Under the pieces are notes generated by a model, which searched no databases, was not told the origin of the DNA, and saw only the letters and a list, made by a program, of their open reading frames with translations. 64,000 bases of DNA, taken from NCBI GenBank assembly GCA_964007475.1, contig OZ023273.1, positions 22,617,557-22,681,556 on the forward strand, written 5' to 3'. Below are positions 46,037-58,500 of this stretch, in pieces. Numbering within the stretch: the first letter of the stretch is position 1; each line of letters starts with the position of its first letter. This DNA comes from Hybos culiciformis. Taxonomy: Eukaryota > Arthropoda > Insecta > Diptera > Hybotidae. The translations under genes were made by a program, and so were the position numbers.

Positions 46037-46542
46037 TTTTTTATGTAATATGTAAAATAATGTATATATGTATATATGTAAAATAAGTGTAAATATAATA
46101 ATGATAATGTAACTAATAAATAATGTATATAATAATATAATAATATAATATAATAATATATAATAATTAATATATATAGTTGAAAAATTTATCTGGATAT
46201 TTGAATATGATGTAATTCTTTGATAATTATTGAAATTCTTCAATAATTGATAAATTTTGTACAATAATTGTTGAAAATTTTAATTGTTGAATAATAAAAT
46301 GTTAAGTGGTAAATAAATGTTGAATAATAAATAGAATTTGATTGTTGAATAATAATTGTTGAATAATTATTGAAAATAATTGTTGAAATAATTGAAAATA
46401 ATTGTTGAATAATAATTGTTGAATAATAATTGTTGAAATAATTGAAAATAATTGTTGAATAATTATTGAAAAAGTGTTGAATAATAAAACTGGGATAATT
46501 GTTCAATAATTGTTGAAAAATGTTCAAATGTTCAATGTTCAA
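46037..46542. repeat. Low-complexity (TTGAATAAT)n-like region
   Basis: First ATGTATAT/TAATAT-type repeats to about 46180, then about 300 bp of irregular ATTGTTGAATAAT units. It lies where the 5' leader and LTR of element 2 should be. The 100-codon frame on the minus strand (N/I/Y/T-rich) is a translation of the repeat. Confidence 0.75.
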
Positions 46543-49500
46543 ATGTGTTTATAAAAATGTTATGTAACCAAATTTCCTCCTTTTTATAAAAAAATTACAC
46601 TAAACATAATATTAATGCACGCAAAAAAAAACTTAAGTTATAATGAATTTTGTTTTGTTTATTCGAATAAAAAAATTGTTCAAAAAGTACTTTAAAAAGT
46701 GTTTAACTTTTGTTACGTTATTCTTCTGGGGGGGGGTCTTCGGAATTTGTTACGATCTGTTACTATGGGGGGGGAGGGGGGGTTAAAAAACGGCAAAAAA
46801 AGCGTTACGTAATATGTGAACAGTCCCTTATGTGAAAAGAAAAATTTACTTTAAACTATATGCAAAAATTATTCATAGTTCTTATACAAAAAAAAAAGAT
46901 GAAAATTAATATAAATTTTACTTTTAAAGTGCATATTTTTTAGCATGTGTTCCTGCAAAATATAAGTAACATCCTGCAGAAATTCAAATAACAAATTGAT
47001 GGGAAGTTGCTAACGGTGCGTAAAATTTTCTTTTATTCTATTTCTTCTTATTTTTGTTTTATGTTGTCTCTAATCTTTGACTAGGTTGAAAACCATTATA
47101 ATAATGTCTTTGCACGGAAACTTATCTACTTAGGTACTTATATGTATATATTATTGTGTAAAATAGAAAATTATATTGTCTGCTAGGATGCTTGAAAAAA
47201 ATTGGAAGGGAATGAAGGATATATTGGTCAAAATATTTTGAAGAGCAGAGTTTTTCATTGTTTAATTGTTTTTTATAAAAAATACATTATTGCATAATAA
47301 CTATTCGAAAGTTGCGAGTTAAACCCTATTTAGTTTATTTTATTTTATTTTTATTAATAATATTAGTAAAAATTATTTTAAATAATAAAAAATTATTAAA
47401 TAAAAATAAATTATAAATATATAAACACATATATTATATTCTAATAAATACTATAATATAAATAAAATAATACCAATAATACCAATAGAAGAAAAATATT
47501 TAGAATAGGGCAACGTAAGTTTTTTTGGAACTTTCAGTTTTGTAAAGTCAAAATTTTTTTTATGTTTTTTACCACAACATTAAATAGGCTAAAAGTTTTA
47601 AACTTTGCAATAACCACAAACATTTTTTAAATGCAATGTTCATGTTAATCAAAAAGACAACCTCAAGACGTTTTAAATACATTTTATTGCAAAAAATATA
47701 TTTTCTTCGAAAAGAACAACAAAAACCACAATTTCTTTGAGAAAAAATTTATTTTTTTAGTTTTAATTAAAAATTGTTTTCAAGAAATTTACCAAAGAAC
47801 TTGGATATAAATAATAGCTTAGTAAAAATTAATATAACAAAATTATATTTATCCTTTTTGTTCTATATCGGATTTAGTTTAAATTATAATTAATGTCATT
47901 AATTAATATCATCGTTTTGAGTGTCAAATTTATATTTTCCTAAATCGGAAAATTAGAAGAATTTTAATTTACTTACGATACGCCAATACGCGCGCAGCAA
48001 ATTTGACAGTTGTTGACAGTTTTCTCATTTTTGACAATAATAATTGTTAATGGAGTGCTTGAAAATTATACTTTGACAACAGTTTCCCCAGTAGAAAATA
48101 TAATATTAATTCAACAATATGCCATCTCTGTCCTGAGATCTCTGTGGCCTCTGATATATTTTACTGCCGGTACAGAAAGTACTGAGACTCTATGGTTATT
48201 TTTAAAGCAAAAAAAATATATTGAAATGCTAATTTATTTTTTCTTTTAAATTTTGATTATTACACGTTTAACACCTAATCCTTAAGTTTTTGTTATTATT
48301 TTGTTTATCGTTAATCACTTCCACTTTGTTGAACTTTATTTTAAGTAATCTTAAACTTTTTTTTGTATCCTTTTTTTTTTTAATCAGAAAAGTGTTCTAT
48401 CTTAAATCTCCTTTAAAAAAAAAAAATTATCCTGTTTTTTTTTATAGGAAGTAAAAAAAATTAATTTCAAAAGAATTATTCGAACACAGACAATTAAGGT
48501 AAAAAGGTTCAGTTTACTGAAAAAAAAATAATCTTATGAAAAACTTTTTCAATTAACGTTGTCGGTTTAATAACTAAAAAAAAAGTTCTTAAACTTTATC
48601 GTTACAGTCAACAAAATACCTAACACCTTAGAAAAATTCCAAAAAGAATATAAAATTAACTACAATGTTTAAATTTTAGATCTTTAAAAATATGACAACG
48701 AAATTAGATACATAACGGTTAAGTTCAAATTTGGCTCCAGAAAGTGAAGACTCTATTTTTATCCCGCAGGTTCAGTTTGGCCTTCCATTATTAATAATTA
48801 AACGAATTTCGTGGGTAAAGATTTTCTTATTTCTGAAAACATTCTTTACTGTTTTATTAAAAAGTAAATGGATCGATACTAAATTTGGTTACCACTAATA
48901 AGCTTTTAAATAATCAGAGACATTTTATATGTGTCAAATTTGTTATCAGCAGCATATGCGTAAACATAGAAATCAAATGTTTGTACTAGTGCCAGAAGCA
49001 CTCGTATTCCATTTTTCTCTTCAGTCGAGTAAAATTTCGTGAATAAATTATTATTTATCTCAAACTGAAAGTTTATTTTCATTGAAGCAAAACTTAATGT
49101 GTTGTTTTGGTGAAAAGAATTTTTAAGTATTTATATTAATTTCTAATTTGTAAACAATCTTAAAAGTATAAACTAAAGTTCTTGTTGAAACTTTTTAATT
49201 AATTTTAAAAGGAAATGTGGTCTAAATACCTTTCAATTTTCGTTTAATCTTAAGGAAGTTAGATTTTGTATCCAAAAATATATGTAAATACATAATTTTA
49301 AAATAATTTTATGGTTAAATGAATTTTAAAATACTAAACTTGATTATATGTACTAATTTTAATTGTTTGCTTGTAATATAATCTAAATGCGATTACATAA
49401 AACTTTGATCTACTCCGAAATTTTTATAATAATAATAATTATTATAATTATCATCAAAAGTTACATTTTGGGTTTGTTTAAATTTTCACAATCTACAAAA

Positions 49501-51769
49501 AAGAATAGATTGTTCCCTCTCAGTAAAATTAAAATACTTACTTTTCTACGTTTTGTCACCATCATTCATTTTCTTTTGTCATTCTTAATTTAAAACGTAT
49601 AATTTTCTACGTTCTTGCGGGCAACTTTATAAATGTCTTTATCACATTCAACCAAAATTATTTCTTCAATTTTTAAGGATAGAAATTAACAAGATTTCAG
49701 CAAAATACGTCATAAGGCGCGTTTATTTTTCACCTCGTTAAATAAAAACAAACAATAGATAATCCTTTATATCCTTAAGGTAAATAAAAGAAAATTAAAA
49801 GTTTATTTTAAGAAAATTACACATTACTTATGTTTGTTTAAACTTTTGAATAAATGTATGTAAGTAGGTATGTATATTTTTTTGAGAGTTCTTCAGATAA
49901 TTTAAGTTGTATAATCAAAACAAAAAATTCAATACACGGGAGAAATGAAAATGATACATATATAATTATGCATATGTGATAAAGCAAAATAAATGAGGAA
50001 ATATCATTATGATGTTATATTTCTATGAAGATTGATATTATTCTTGTAATTCTTGAATGAAATTATAACATTTGATAATGGTAATAATTAATTTTTTTTT
50101 TTCGTTTTGTTGAAAACCTTATATCAGATAATAAAAAAAATTTAAATTATTTTGAAATAATAAGAGACATTTACATTGTGTTGTGTATTTGAATCAGTTA
50201 AAAATGGACTGTAAATTTTCTAATAATGCCTGTTCTTATAATTTTTAATCTATAAAAATATGCACAATATTGACTTAACTCACAAAATTAAAGGATATGT
50301 TGGAAGTTTTATAATATTGGCCAAAAATAAATAAAAATAAATTTCTTCAATTTTAAAATAACAACATTAAAAAAATGAATTTGATTGAATTATTTATTGC
50401 TACAGAATAAGAATAACATACAAGAGAATAATAAACCTAAAAATTATTGAACAAAAGAAATTTAATTAATCCTGATTGATGACCATAAATCCTTAATCTT
50501 TGAATTTTCTTTTATAATTTTGTTCATATTTTTCATTTGTAATTTTTATAAACATCTTTTATATTTATATGCATATACCTAAACATACCTAAGTAAGAAA
50601 ACTAATAACAATAAATATTTTCTGACATCTTACAAACAAAAATTAATCTTAAAACAGTTTTTGGTGCTTTCGTGATTTCATTATGTGCAGTAAAATATTT
50701 TGAAAATAGTGATTTATCAACTATGTCATATATAATAAATTGGAATTCATGACGAAAGAATGCGCGACGGACAGACAGAAATTAAAAACGTATTAAAAAC
50801 GTATATTAATTTTTAATGGAAAACTTGCCCAAAAAAAAGTGAAATCCTAGGATCCAGACCTAGATTCTAAAAATCCAAAAATACCTTTTAATTATAATAT
50901 TGAACCATCAAATTTACTAACTATATGTCTAATATATCCTCATTTATCATAAACAGCGCTATATAATTCTGTTTTTTTTTATTTATTTTAATATAAAAAG
51001 ACTCTTTATTCTAATATTATATAACAATAAATAGATTAATAAAATTTATAGTACTGTATCAGCAATTTCTTTTTTTTTTTTTTCACTTGCATTGTACAAT
51101 TTTAGACACTCTATACATAAAATTATTGCTTATTTTATCAATAGATTCTAATAACAAGGATAATATTTACAAAAAAGCCACTTTACATTTTGTATATACC
51201 TTTTCAAAGTTTGAGAAATAAATTGATTCTTATTTAAAAATAGAAAAATACCTACACGAAAATATGTGTATGCCTACATCTATATAAATGATTTGAATTT
51301 CGATGAGAAGAAGATAAAAAATATAGTCTTTATAATAGAATTTAAGATTGCTTAAAGCATTACACTTTTCACTATATAGAAGAATCGTTTTATGTAGGTA
51401 CACCATCCATAGAGGAAACTTAAAAATTTAAAACCAGTAAAAAAAAATTTTTCTTTAAAGCAACAAGTTCCTTGTTATGCTTAATAAAATTTAAATATCT
51501 ATCTGTAAAAAAATCCTCAATCAATAATGTAATTTAGTGAAATAATGTATTTGTATTTGCAATCAATTTTTAATGTTATATATACCTTGTTCGCATTCAA
51601 ATTGAAAATCCCCTAATTATTCGAAATTACAATTGCCGTTCGCATTACATAAAATGGAATATTACTGCGGATTATTATTTATTGATTCAAAAAATATCCA
51701 ATGAGCAAAAGAGTAATAAACATTTTATAGTTCCCAAATTTTTAATTTTTGAAGTGAAACTTCTTTAGA
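46543..51769. other. Gene-free DNA with an unusual G-run segment
   Basis: No gene was recognised. At 46695-46832 G runs of 7-9 are framed by GTTACGTTATT and GCGTTACGTAATATGTGAACAGTCC, a pattern I remember from 3' ends of invertebrate non-LTR elements. The area 47975-48190 has CGCGCGCAG and GACAGTTGTTGACAG and less A/T bias, but its 79-codon frame shows no motif. The rest is AT-rich. Confidence 0.45.
46695..46832 (+). repeat. G-run repeat fragment
   Basis: Two runs (GGGGGGGGG near 46730 and GGGGGGGG-A-GGGGGGG near 46766) sit in a 140-bp block bounded by GTTACG-containing words and ending AGTCCCTTATG. Such G runs are otherwise absent from the window. It is probably a terminal fragment of a dispersed element. 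The family is not identified. Confidence 0.45.
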
Positions 51770-51912
51770 GGCATTGTGTTTGAGAGTGAAAAAATGTAAG
51801 TGTCAAAAATGTAACGCCGAGTGTCAGGCATTGTGTTTGAGAGTGAAAAAATGTAAGTGTCAAAAATGTAACGCCGAGTGTCAAAAATGTAACGCCGAAT
51901 GTCAAAAAAAAA
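51770..51912. repeat. 57-bp tandem duplication plus 21-bp partial units
   Basis: A 57-bp unit beginning GCATTGTGTTTGAGAG occurs at 51771 and 51828. Within it, GTGTCAAAAATGTAACGCCG is also repeated, with a third copy after the second unit (to about 51905). The copies are nearly identical, so the duplication is recent. Confidence 0.92.
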
Positions 51913-52174
51913 AAGGCAAAAAAAAAAGAAAAAATTTATGTGTCAGCTGATGATAAAACCGACAGCCGCTAGCAACTTAATGAAGCTTATCAGCGCAATA
52001 ACCTACTTTATATTGGCTCAGAATTAAAGTCGAAAATACTATTTTTTTTTTTCGATTGAATTTGTTTTAAATTATTGAATAACAAATATTTCATTTATTA
52101 ATTATTAGTGCTAATTTTCAAAAAGTTTTTGGAATACAAATATGTATTCTGAATAAAAATGTTCCAATGCACCT

Positions 52175-52547
52175 TTTTTGTAGATAATTTATTTTTGATA
52201 TTAATTTTTCTTAATGTAACTTTTTTAGTTTGTTAGTGTAATTTATTTTTGACATTAAATTACATTTATAAAATGCAGGAGGAATATGTTTATTACAATT
52301 ACTTTTCGGAAGAAATACTAATGTCAAATTTTGCAGGCATATTTGAAAATGCTCTTTTAACTAAAACAGATTTTTTTTTGAAGTAATTTATAATTGAGTT
52401 GTTTGTATAAATTATTTTTGGCATTAAATTCCATTAATGCAATACATGTAGAATAGTTTTATTCCAATTCCTTTTCAGAAGAAGTACTAATAAACATGAA
52501 ATTTTTCAGGCATATTTGAAAAAGTTATTTTATGTTAAACTACTCGG
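52175..52547. repeat. Diverged tandem repeat, ~170-bp period
   Basis: Two diverged copies (about 52234-52385 and 52403-52547) share AATTTATTTTTGACATTAAATT, TTCGGAAGAA(A/G)TACTAAT and CAGGCATATTTGAAAA in the same order. A third partial copy precedes them (52140-52230). The AGGCATATTTG word makes the match clear by eye. Confidence 0.8.
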
Positions 52548-52754
52548 GCAACAAAAAGAAAACATGATTGAAGCCACGCTGCTGTTTTTTCATACATTAT
52601 TGTCGCTAATAGTATAGTTGTAACCGGAATTTTGTTTACGGCTTAAATTATAGTAGAAATCATCTGGGAATCAGTGTTGCCATGCAGCCATAATTCTAGC
52701 GATTTTGAAATAATTTAAAAGCCATTATGCCACCAAACTTTTTGAGCTTAGACT

Positions 52755-53143
52755 TAGTACGCTGTGAAAAAAGAAAGGTTGCAAAAAATATCACTGAAAA
52801 ATATCTGAAAAATGTTTGATAAATTTTGACAACTATTTGACACAAGCATCTGATTATTTTTATTAATTTTTTATTATTCTAACCCAATAATAAACAAATC
52901 AAACAAACTTTTTTTTGTAATGTCAAGTTTTTGCAATCATTTATCTTCCTGGGTAGAAATATATTTGCAAAAAAGCAGCTGCAAAATAGATTTTTTGTCA
53001 CCCAGTAAACAATTTTTTTTTATCAGCGTACTACAAAGCAAAAACTAAAAAAAAAAATTTTCAAACATTTTTCAGCAGCAAAAATTTATATGAAAAATCT
53101 CATTTTTTTCCACAGCGTACTACTTTTTTGTGTCAGCATACTA
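52755..53143. mobile_element. 385-bp TIR element with TA TSD
   Basis: The left tip GTACGCTGTGAAAAAAG (from 52757) mirrors the right tip, which read inward is GTATGCTGACACAAAAAAG (ending 53141). TA lies at both edges (52755-52756 and 53142-53143). The word CAGCGTACTAC recurs inside at 53024 and 53113, so the right end contains extra terminal-like copies. No coding capacity. Confidence 0.65.
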
Positions 53144-53604
53144 AGCCTTAAAAAATAATTTAGAACCTGAACTCTAAAATAAATAAAAATAAGTTGTATA
53201 ATGTACAAAAATTATAAAATTCAGAAAAAAAATAACTTAATAATAATAATAATAAATGTTTTTATCTCTAAGTAGTCGCTGGTTTTTAATTTTTTTTTTT
53301 TAATTTATCTAAGCCGCCGAATTCCCCCAAAACAAGTTATTTTAAGTCGACTGGACGCAGCAGTCGAAGGACAAAAATCAACTAGTCGCCGTCGAAAAAA
53401 TCGATTGGCGTCATGTCTTATGTGGACTTGGCCATTTTTAAAATTTATTTAGCCTCCCCAGAAAATACTACTTGCCATGAAGTTTCACTTCTTCCGTGTG
53501 TCCCGAGACTCACATATTTTTTTTTTATTTTTGTAGTATCCCGAACCTGGAAAAATTGAATATTTATTTATATAGCGAATTCCAGTTCATTTGTCTGAAA
53601 TACG
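53144..53604. other. Short intergenic segment
   Basis: No gene. It contains an AATAAT microsatellite near 53230-53260 and a less A/T-rich piece at 53310-53460 with TCGACTG...CAGTCGA inverted words (53347-53369), possibly another transposon tip. Confidence 0.4.
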
Positions 53605-53814
53605 TACACGGTCCAAAATTTCAGTTTTTTTTTTAAACTTAAAAGTTTCTATATAGTTCCACACCAATATAAGTTTAAGTTTTAAACTTTTTAGTCTATA
53701 ATAAATAATTTAAACAAAAAAGAATAAATTTTAAACTGAAGATGTTTAACATAATGTGTTAAACGAAATAGTTTAAATTTTAAACTGAAGATTAAAAAAT
53801 TAAAAAATTTATTT

Positions 53815-53912
53815 AATTTTTTTTTTCTTTTTTTTTCTTTTTTTTTCTTTTTTTTTATTTTTTTTTATTTTTTTTTCTTTTTTTTTTCTTTTATTTTCTT
53901 TTTTTTTTCTCT
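53815..53912 (-). repeat. A-rich SINE tail (T-rich on plus strand)
   Basis: About 100 bp of T7-9 runs separated by C or A, directly following the tRNA-like head in the minus direction. It corresponds to (A8G)n on the SINE sense strand. Confidence 0.75.
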
Positions 53913-53914
53913 TA

Positions 53915-53982
53915 ACCCTTTCTTCGGGATTCGAACCTCGTTCTTTAGCATTTCATTCTACCACTCTACCTCTCGGCTACAG
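53915..53982 (-). other. tRNA-derived SINE head
   Basis: On the minus strand, TAGCCGAGAGGTAGAGTGG resembles a Pol III A box region. About 30 bases on, GAGGTTCGAATCCCG is a near-perfect B box (GGTTCGANNCC). No acceptor stem or complete cloverleaf can be drawn, so it is not a working tRNA gene. Read in the same direction it runs into an A-rich tail (plus-strand T runs with single C, 53815-53912). That is the head-plus-tail plan of a SINE. Confidence 0.78.
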
Positions 53983-54139
53983 TATTAAAATTATAAACGT
54001 GTACAAAATAGAAAATATAAATTATGTGTACCTGTGAAAGTTATTGACAAGTAAAAACCTTACATCGTCATACAAAAAATGCAAGAATAGTAAAACCTTA
54101 CATCGTTATACAAAAATACAAAAGAAAAATGTAAACTTT

Positions 54140-54530
54140 AGGGTTTTAAATTAAACATGTAAACTAAAATAGTTAAGTTTTAAACTAAAAATGTTTAGAA
54201 ACCGGAGCTAAATTTTGATTTAAAACTTTAAAGTTTTAAAATATAAACTTTGATGTTTTAAATCAAAATGTAAACTAAAATAGTTAAGTTTTAAACTAAA
54301 AATGTTTAGAAACTGGAGCTAAATTTTGATTTAAAACTTTAAAGTTTTAAAATATAAACTTTGATGTTTTAAATCAAAATGTAAACTAAAATAGTTAAGT
54401 TTTAAACTAAAAATGTTTAGAAACCGGAGCTAAATTTTGATTTAAAACTTTAAAGTTTTAAAATATAAACTTTGATGTTTTAAATCAAAATGTAAACTAA
54501 AATAGTTTAGTTTTTAACTAAAAAAGTATA
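54140..54530. repeat. 111-bp tandem repeat, ~3.3 copies
   Basis: The landmark GGAGCTAAATTTTG occurs at 54204, 54315 and 54426, exactly 111 bp apart, with near-identical flanks (AAACCGGAGC or AAACTGGAGC). The unit is itself full of TTTAAA words similar to the element's arms. It lies inside the TA-flanked element. Confidence 0.93.
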
Positions 54531-54966
54531 GAAATTTGAATTAAACTTTAGCAAGTTTTAAATACTGAATTTTTTGTTTAAAATATTCTTTTAAACCATG
54601 TTTTTATGAATTAAGTTTAAAAAAAAAACTGAAAATTTGGACCGTGTACAAGGTATTATACATATAAGAAAGGTCTATGGAAAATAAATAGTTGTAATGC
54701 GGGAAAAAATTTAAAAATTCTAAATTCTTTTTTTAAATTTAGTATAGAGCAAAAAATTCAAATAATTAGTTTTCATTATTTTCATTTCAAAAACGTTTGT
54801 TCAAAATCAGTGTACTGTTCCGCGTAACGAAACTATTGCAATTTTCCTGAAACGATTCCATGAAACATAACGCAAATTCTTAAAATCGCTAGAACGATTA
54901 TCAAATTTCGATATTGTAGAAACTTTTATTAAAATATCAAGAAATTCGTTTAATCAATATAAAGAC

Positions 54967-55566
54967 AGTGACCTTAATTTAGCTAGTCGCGTCACCAGCG
55001 CGACAGTAAAATCAGTATTTAGCTAATCGCAAAAGCGCCAAATTTGTCACGAATAGTGAGAGCTACCATATTTTGATAGTCACGCGCGCATTTTCTTTCA
55101 CAAAAAGTGATATTTCTCTCACCTGCAATTTAATAGGTGACTAGTATAAAAAATAAGAAAAGTGAGCAAAATATAAGAAAAATTCTAAAAAATCATAAAA
55201 TTATGGTCTTGATTATTATTTTAAAAAAATTTTATTCAATAAATTTAAAAAAAAATTTATTTATTTCTGAAAAATTCAAAAAATTATTTATTTAAAAAAA
55301 ATAGGAAAATAAAAATTACTCATTTTTAAATTTTTTTTGATTTATTTTTGTATTTTCCTTTTTTTTTTTCTTTATTTATTTACTTTTTTCTTGTCAAATT
55401 ATCAAAACTAAAGGTGAGAGCAAGAGATTTGTGTGTGAATTAAGATGTTTGCGCAGTAAAGTTTCACGTCGTATTTGTGACTAGTAAAATAAGCTTATTT
55501 CAAAAATGTGAGATGACAGAAAAAAAATTATGGTGAGGTGAGGCGACTAGCTAAATTGGGGTCAGT
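54967..55566. mobile_element. TIR element of ~594 bp
   Basis: The left tip GACCTTAATTTAGCTAGTCGC (from 54970) mirrors the right tip, which read inward is GACCCCAATTTAGCTAGTCGC (ending 55563). AGT lies outside each end, a possible 3-bp duplication, though the boundary is ambiguous because the flanks are themselves partly palindromic. The inner ends carry GTCACC/CTCACC and several GTGA...TCAC words. No coding capacity. The superfamily is unclear. Confidence 0.7.
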
Positions 55567-58500
55567 ATCTTTCAGTATTCATATCACAGATTAACAAATT
55601 AATCATGTATGTATTATGTATATATCAAATAATCTATAACTACAAAATATAACTTAAATGTTTTATTATAAAGATATTATTTTTAATATATTACATATTA
55701 CATATATCCCTCAGGTTGAATAATAAATTAAGACAATTTTTTTTGAAAATCATAAATTTGTTTTTTTTTTGTTCAGTTCAATCGTACTTACTTATTCGAC
55801 TGTGTAAGGATTTTATATGTGGTTTTTTTCTGGAAATAATTTTCTTATTTTAAATCATAGTGACGAAGATAACACTTCGATGACATTTAATTTCCATCTG
55901 TTTTTCAAACTCCAATTTGCCCAAAGACATTTAATTTTCTTTAGCTTTTTTATTCTTATTTCTCCTGTGTTCAAGGAGTTCAATAATGTTTTTGTTTGTT
56001 GTTTGAAGTATTAATTTGTATATTGATGTTTTAAATTTTTCTCGTCATTTTGAAAAAAAAATTACAATTTTTAAATTGTTCTGTTTTGAAAGCGAAAAAT
56101 TATTTATTTTCAATTTATTAAGAAATTTCGAATATTCCGGAATTACGATAAGCCTCTTTTAAACATTAAATCAGTATTGAGATACTACATTTAAAAGAAG
56201 AATTTATTTTTTAATTAATTTTTAAAATTTGTGGTAAATTTTTTTTAATTCGAACACAATATTTGAATATGAAATCATAATATAAATGCTGCGATAGTCG
56301 TGTGGAATTCGAATATACTGATATTTATAATAACATATTATTCTTCTATGTTATTTCATTCATTCATTAGTTAGGTAAAGTAGAAAATTTTAAATTATGG
56401 GTAGACGTGTTATTAACAACGAAAATATCGAAATTCAATAAATGGTTTAATTCTAAAATTTTGACATTTTTAATTTTACAAGAAATTCTTATTTTATTAT
56501 TATTTTCTAATAACATGATTGATTTTCTTTCTGTGACACTTCAAATCTTTTAAAGTCGTGTTTTTTTTTCTGCTAAATAAAACCAATAAAATACAAATTA
56601 ATTTTCTTGTCTGATTCAAATTTTAGATTAATGATAAAGTGTAAAAAATAAGTAAGGTACTTTTTTGCCAAATTATTATTTTTGGTAAATATTTGAATTA
56701 GACCAAGAAAATTTATCATCTTAAAAAAACAATTACATCTATAAGATAAAATAATAAATGTAATTAGATGGGTTGCGTTTTTAGAGTTCAGCTACCAGCT
56801 AATGTAGTAATCGAACATTTTGAATTTAAAGGCTTGTTCATTAGAACTGCTTTATACAACTGATTTGTAATGGAGATTAGACCTAAAAAATTTCCAAGTT
56901 TATAACAGATAACAAAAACTTGAATTAAATTACTCAAATAATTTTAAACGGATTTATTTTATTTTAATTTTTTACAATTTAACAATGACTTGACTTAAAA
57001 ATTAAATTGGATTTGGAAGTGAAGTACCCGCACTTAAATTTAAACATTTGATTTAAATGTCAATTTTTATTGCATTTTTTTAATTCTTAACTGACTATTT
57101 GATAGTTCAATATGATTTAATGATTGACAGATAAGGATATTAGTTTTGCAAAAAAATATCACAGTGAAAAATTGTGTTGCAAAAAAAAAGCAAAAACAAA
57201 AAATATTAGATATTTGTAGTAGAACGAACAAAAACATTGTTTGTTCTTGTTCTGTACCAAATGCAAAATTCTTAATAATAAAATTTATGCAAATTCAATA
57301 ACTATTGAAAATAAAATTTATGTATGTTACATTTGAGTTGAGATACAATTTTTGCAGTATATAAATTATTTTGTAAAAATTAAACATATTTTATAAAATA
57401 TATTTTATAAGGTAATATACTTTTTGCTTTTTATTTCTGTCATCGTTACAAATTTTATTTATTAGTTTGCACTTGAGTGACAAATATATTTAATTCATTA
57501 AGAAAACATTAAGAATTTAATTTTAGGCTCCAACCTAATGCGGCCAACCAAAGACCACAAAATAAATAACCTATTTCGTTAATAAAACAGATATTTTTGA
57601 CATAATAGTAAAGAATACATTAAAAAAACGACATTTTTTACTCTATCTAATTGTTTTAAGAAAAGAGTCAAATCTCACATTAATTGGGAGATGTATTTCA
57701 CATCCTCATCGATTTATCATAAGAAATTTATTTGCGTTAACATGATATCACTATCATAGTCTTAACAAATTCAGTTCAATTCGATTAATAATCCGTAGTA
57801 TAAAAGAAAATTTTCCTGGAAAATGTCGGAAAAGCTTATTTTTAATTTTTACAATTCTATATAGATTCAATATTAACAAAAAATAATTATTTTAAAAAAA
57901 AATTTTGATTCAAAAAGGAATAATAAAATTAAAATTACAAAAAAAAAAAATTATAATTGGTTTATTTCTATTAAGATCCTTACCTTATTGTGTCGTAAAA
58001 ATAAATAAGAACAAAAAAGGACATTATTAACTTCCGCGTATTTACTATTTTCTACGGGGAGAAATCTGAGTCACTTTATTTAATTATTTCTTGAGAGGCA
58101 AAACCGTGAAGTTAATTCTGTAAGTGACTAAAACGCGTTATTTTTTTTTCCATAAATATTATTAAATTTTTTTTTTTCCATGATTATTAAGTGTTGATGG
58201 TGTGAAATGAACAAAGGAAAAAACTTTAGGTAAATTATACGACTTGGGGATACTTTGCTTTTTCGAATTTTTCAAAATAATAATAATAAAAAAGGGACTG
58301 AGAAAAAAGTGATTATTTTTTTTAATATTAAAATAGGTACAAAAAAAATATAATATTAAGGTAATATTAATTTTAAATAAAAAAATGCGATTTCAATTTC
58401 GAAAAAAATTTATTTTCAATTTTTTTTTATTTTTTGTTTTTTTTTTTTATTTTTATTTATTTTACTTTTTATTATTAATTTTCGAATACGGAAGTTTACT

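Larger units (their letters stand above)
53605..54648. mobile_element. 1040-bp TIR element carrying a SINE and 111-bp repeats
   Basis: The tips are CACGGTCCAAAATTTCAG (from 53607) and, read inward from the right, CACGGTCCAAATTTTCAG (ending 54646), then a T run and TTTAAACTTAA. TA flanks both (53605-53606 and 54647-54648). The outer parts are rich in TTTAAAC words, and the interior holds a T-rich block, a tRNA-like segment and three 111-bp repeats. There is no transposase. The design, with TA target, A/T-rich arms and an inner Pol III-type segment with A-rich tail, parallels the element at 35703-36919 although the tips differ. Confidence 0.82.

Noticed and set aside
46240..46542. 100-codon minus-strand frame rich in N, Y, S, T and I
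   Set aside because: It is produced by the TTGAATAAT-type low-complexity repeat and does not join the gag frame.
46037..46700. 5' LTR and tRNA-Trp primer site of the CsRn1-like element
   Set aside because: I looked for a TGGTGACCCC-type site and for sequence repeated at 41400-42048 and found neither, so no LTR is annotated.
53915..53982. Functional tRNA gene
   Set aside because: A- and B-box-like motifs are present, but no acceptor stem or anticodon arm can be formed, and an A-rich tail follows. A SINE head is the better explanation.
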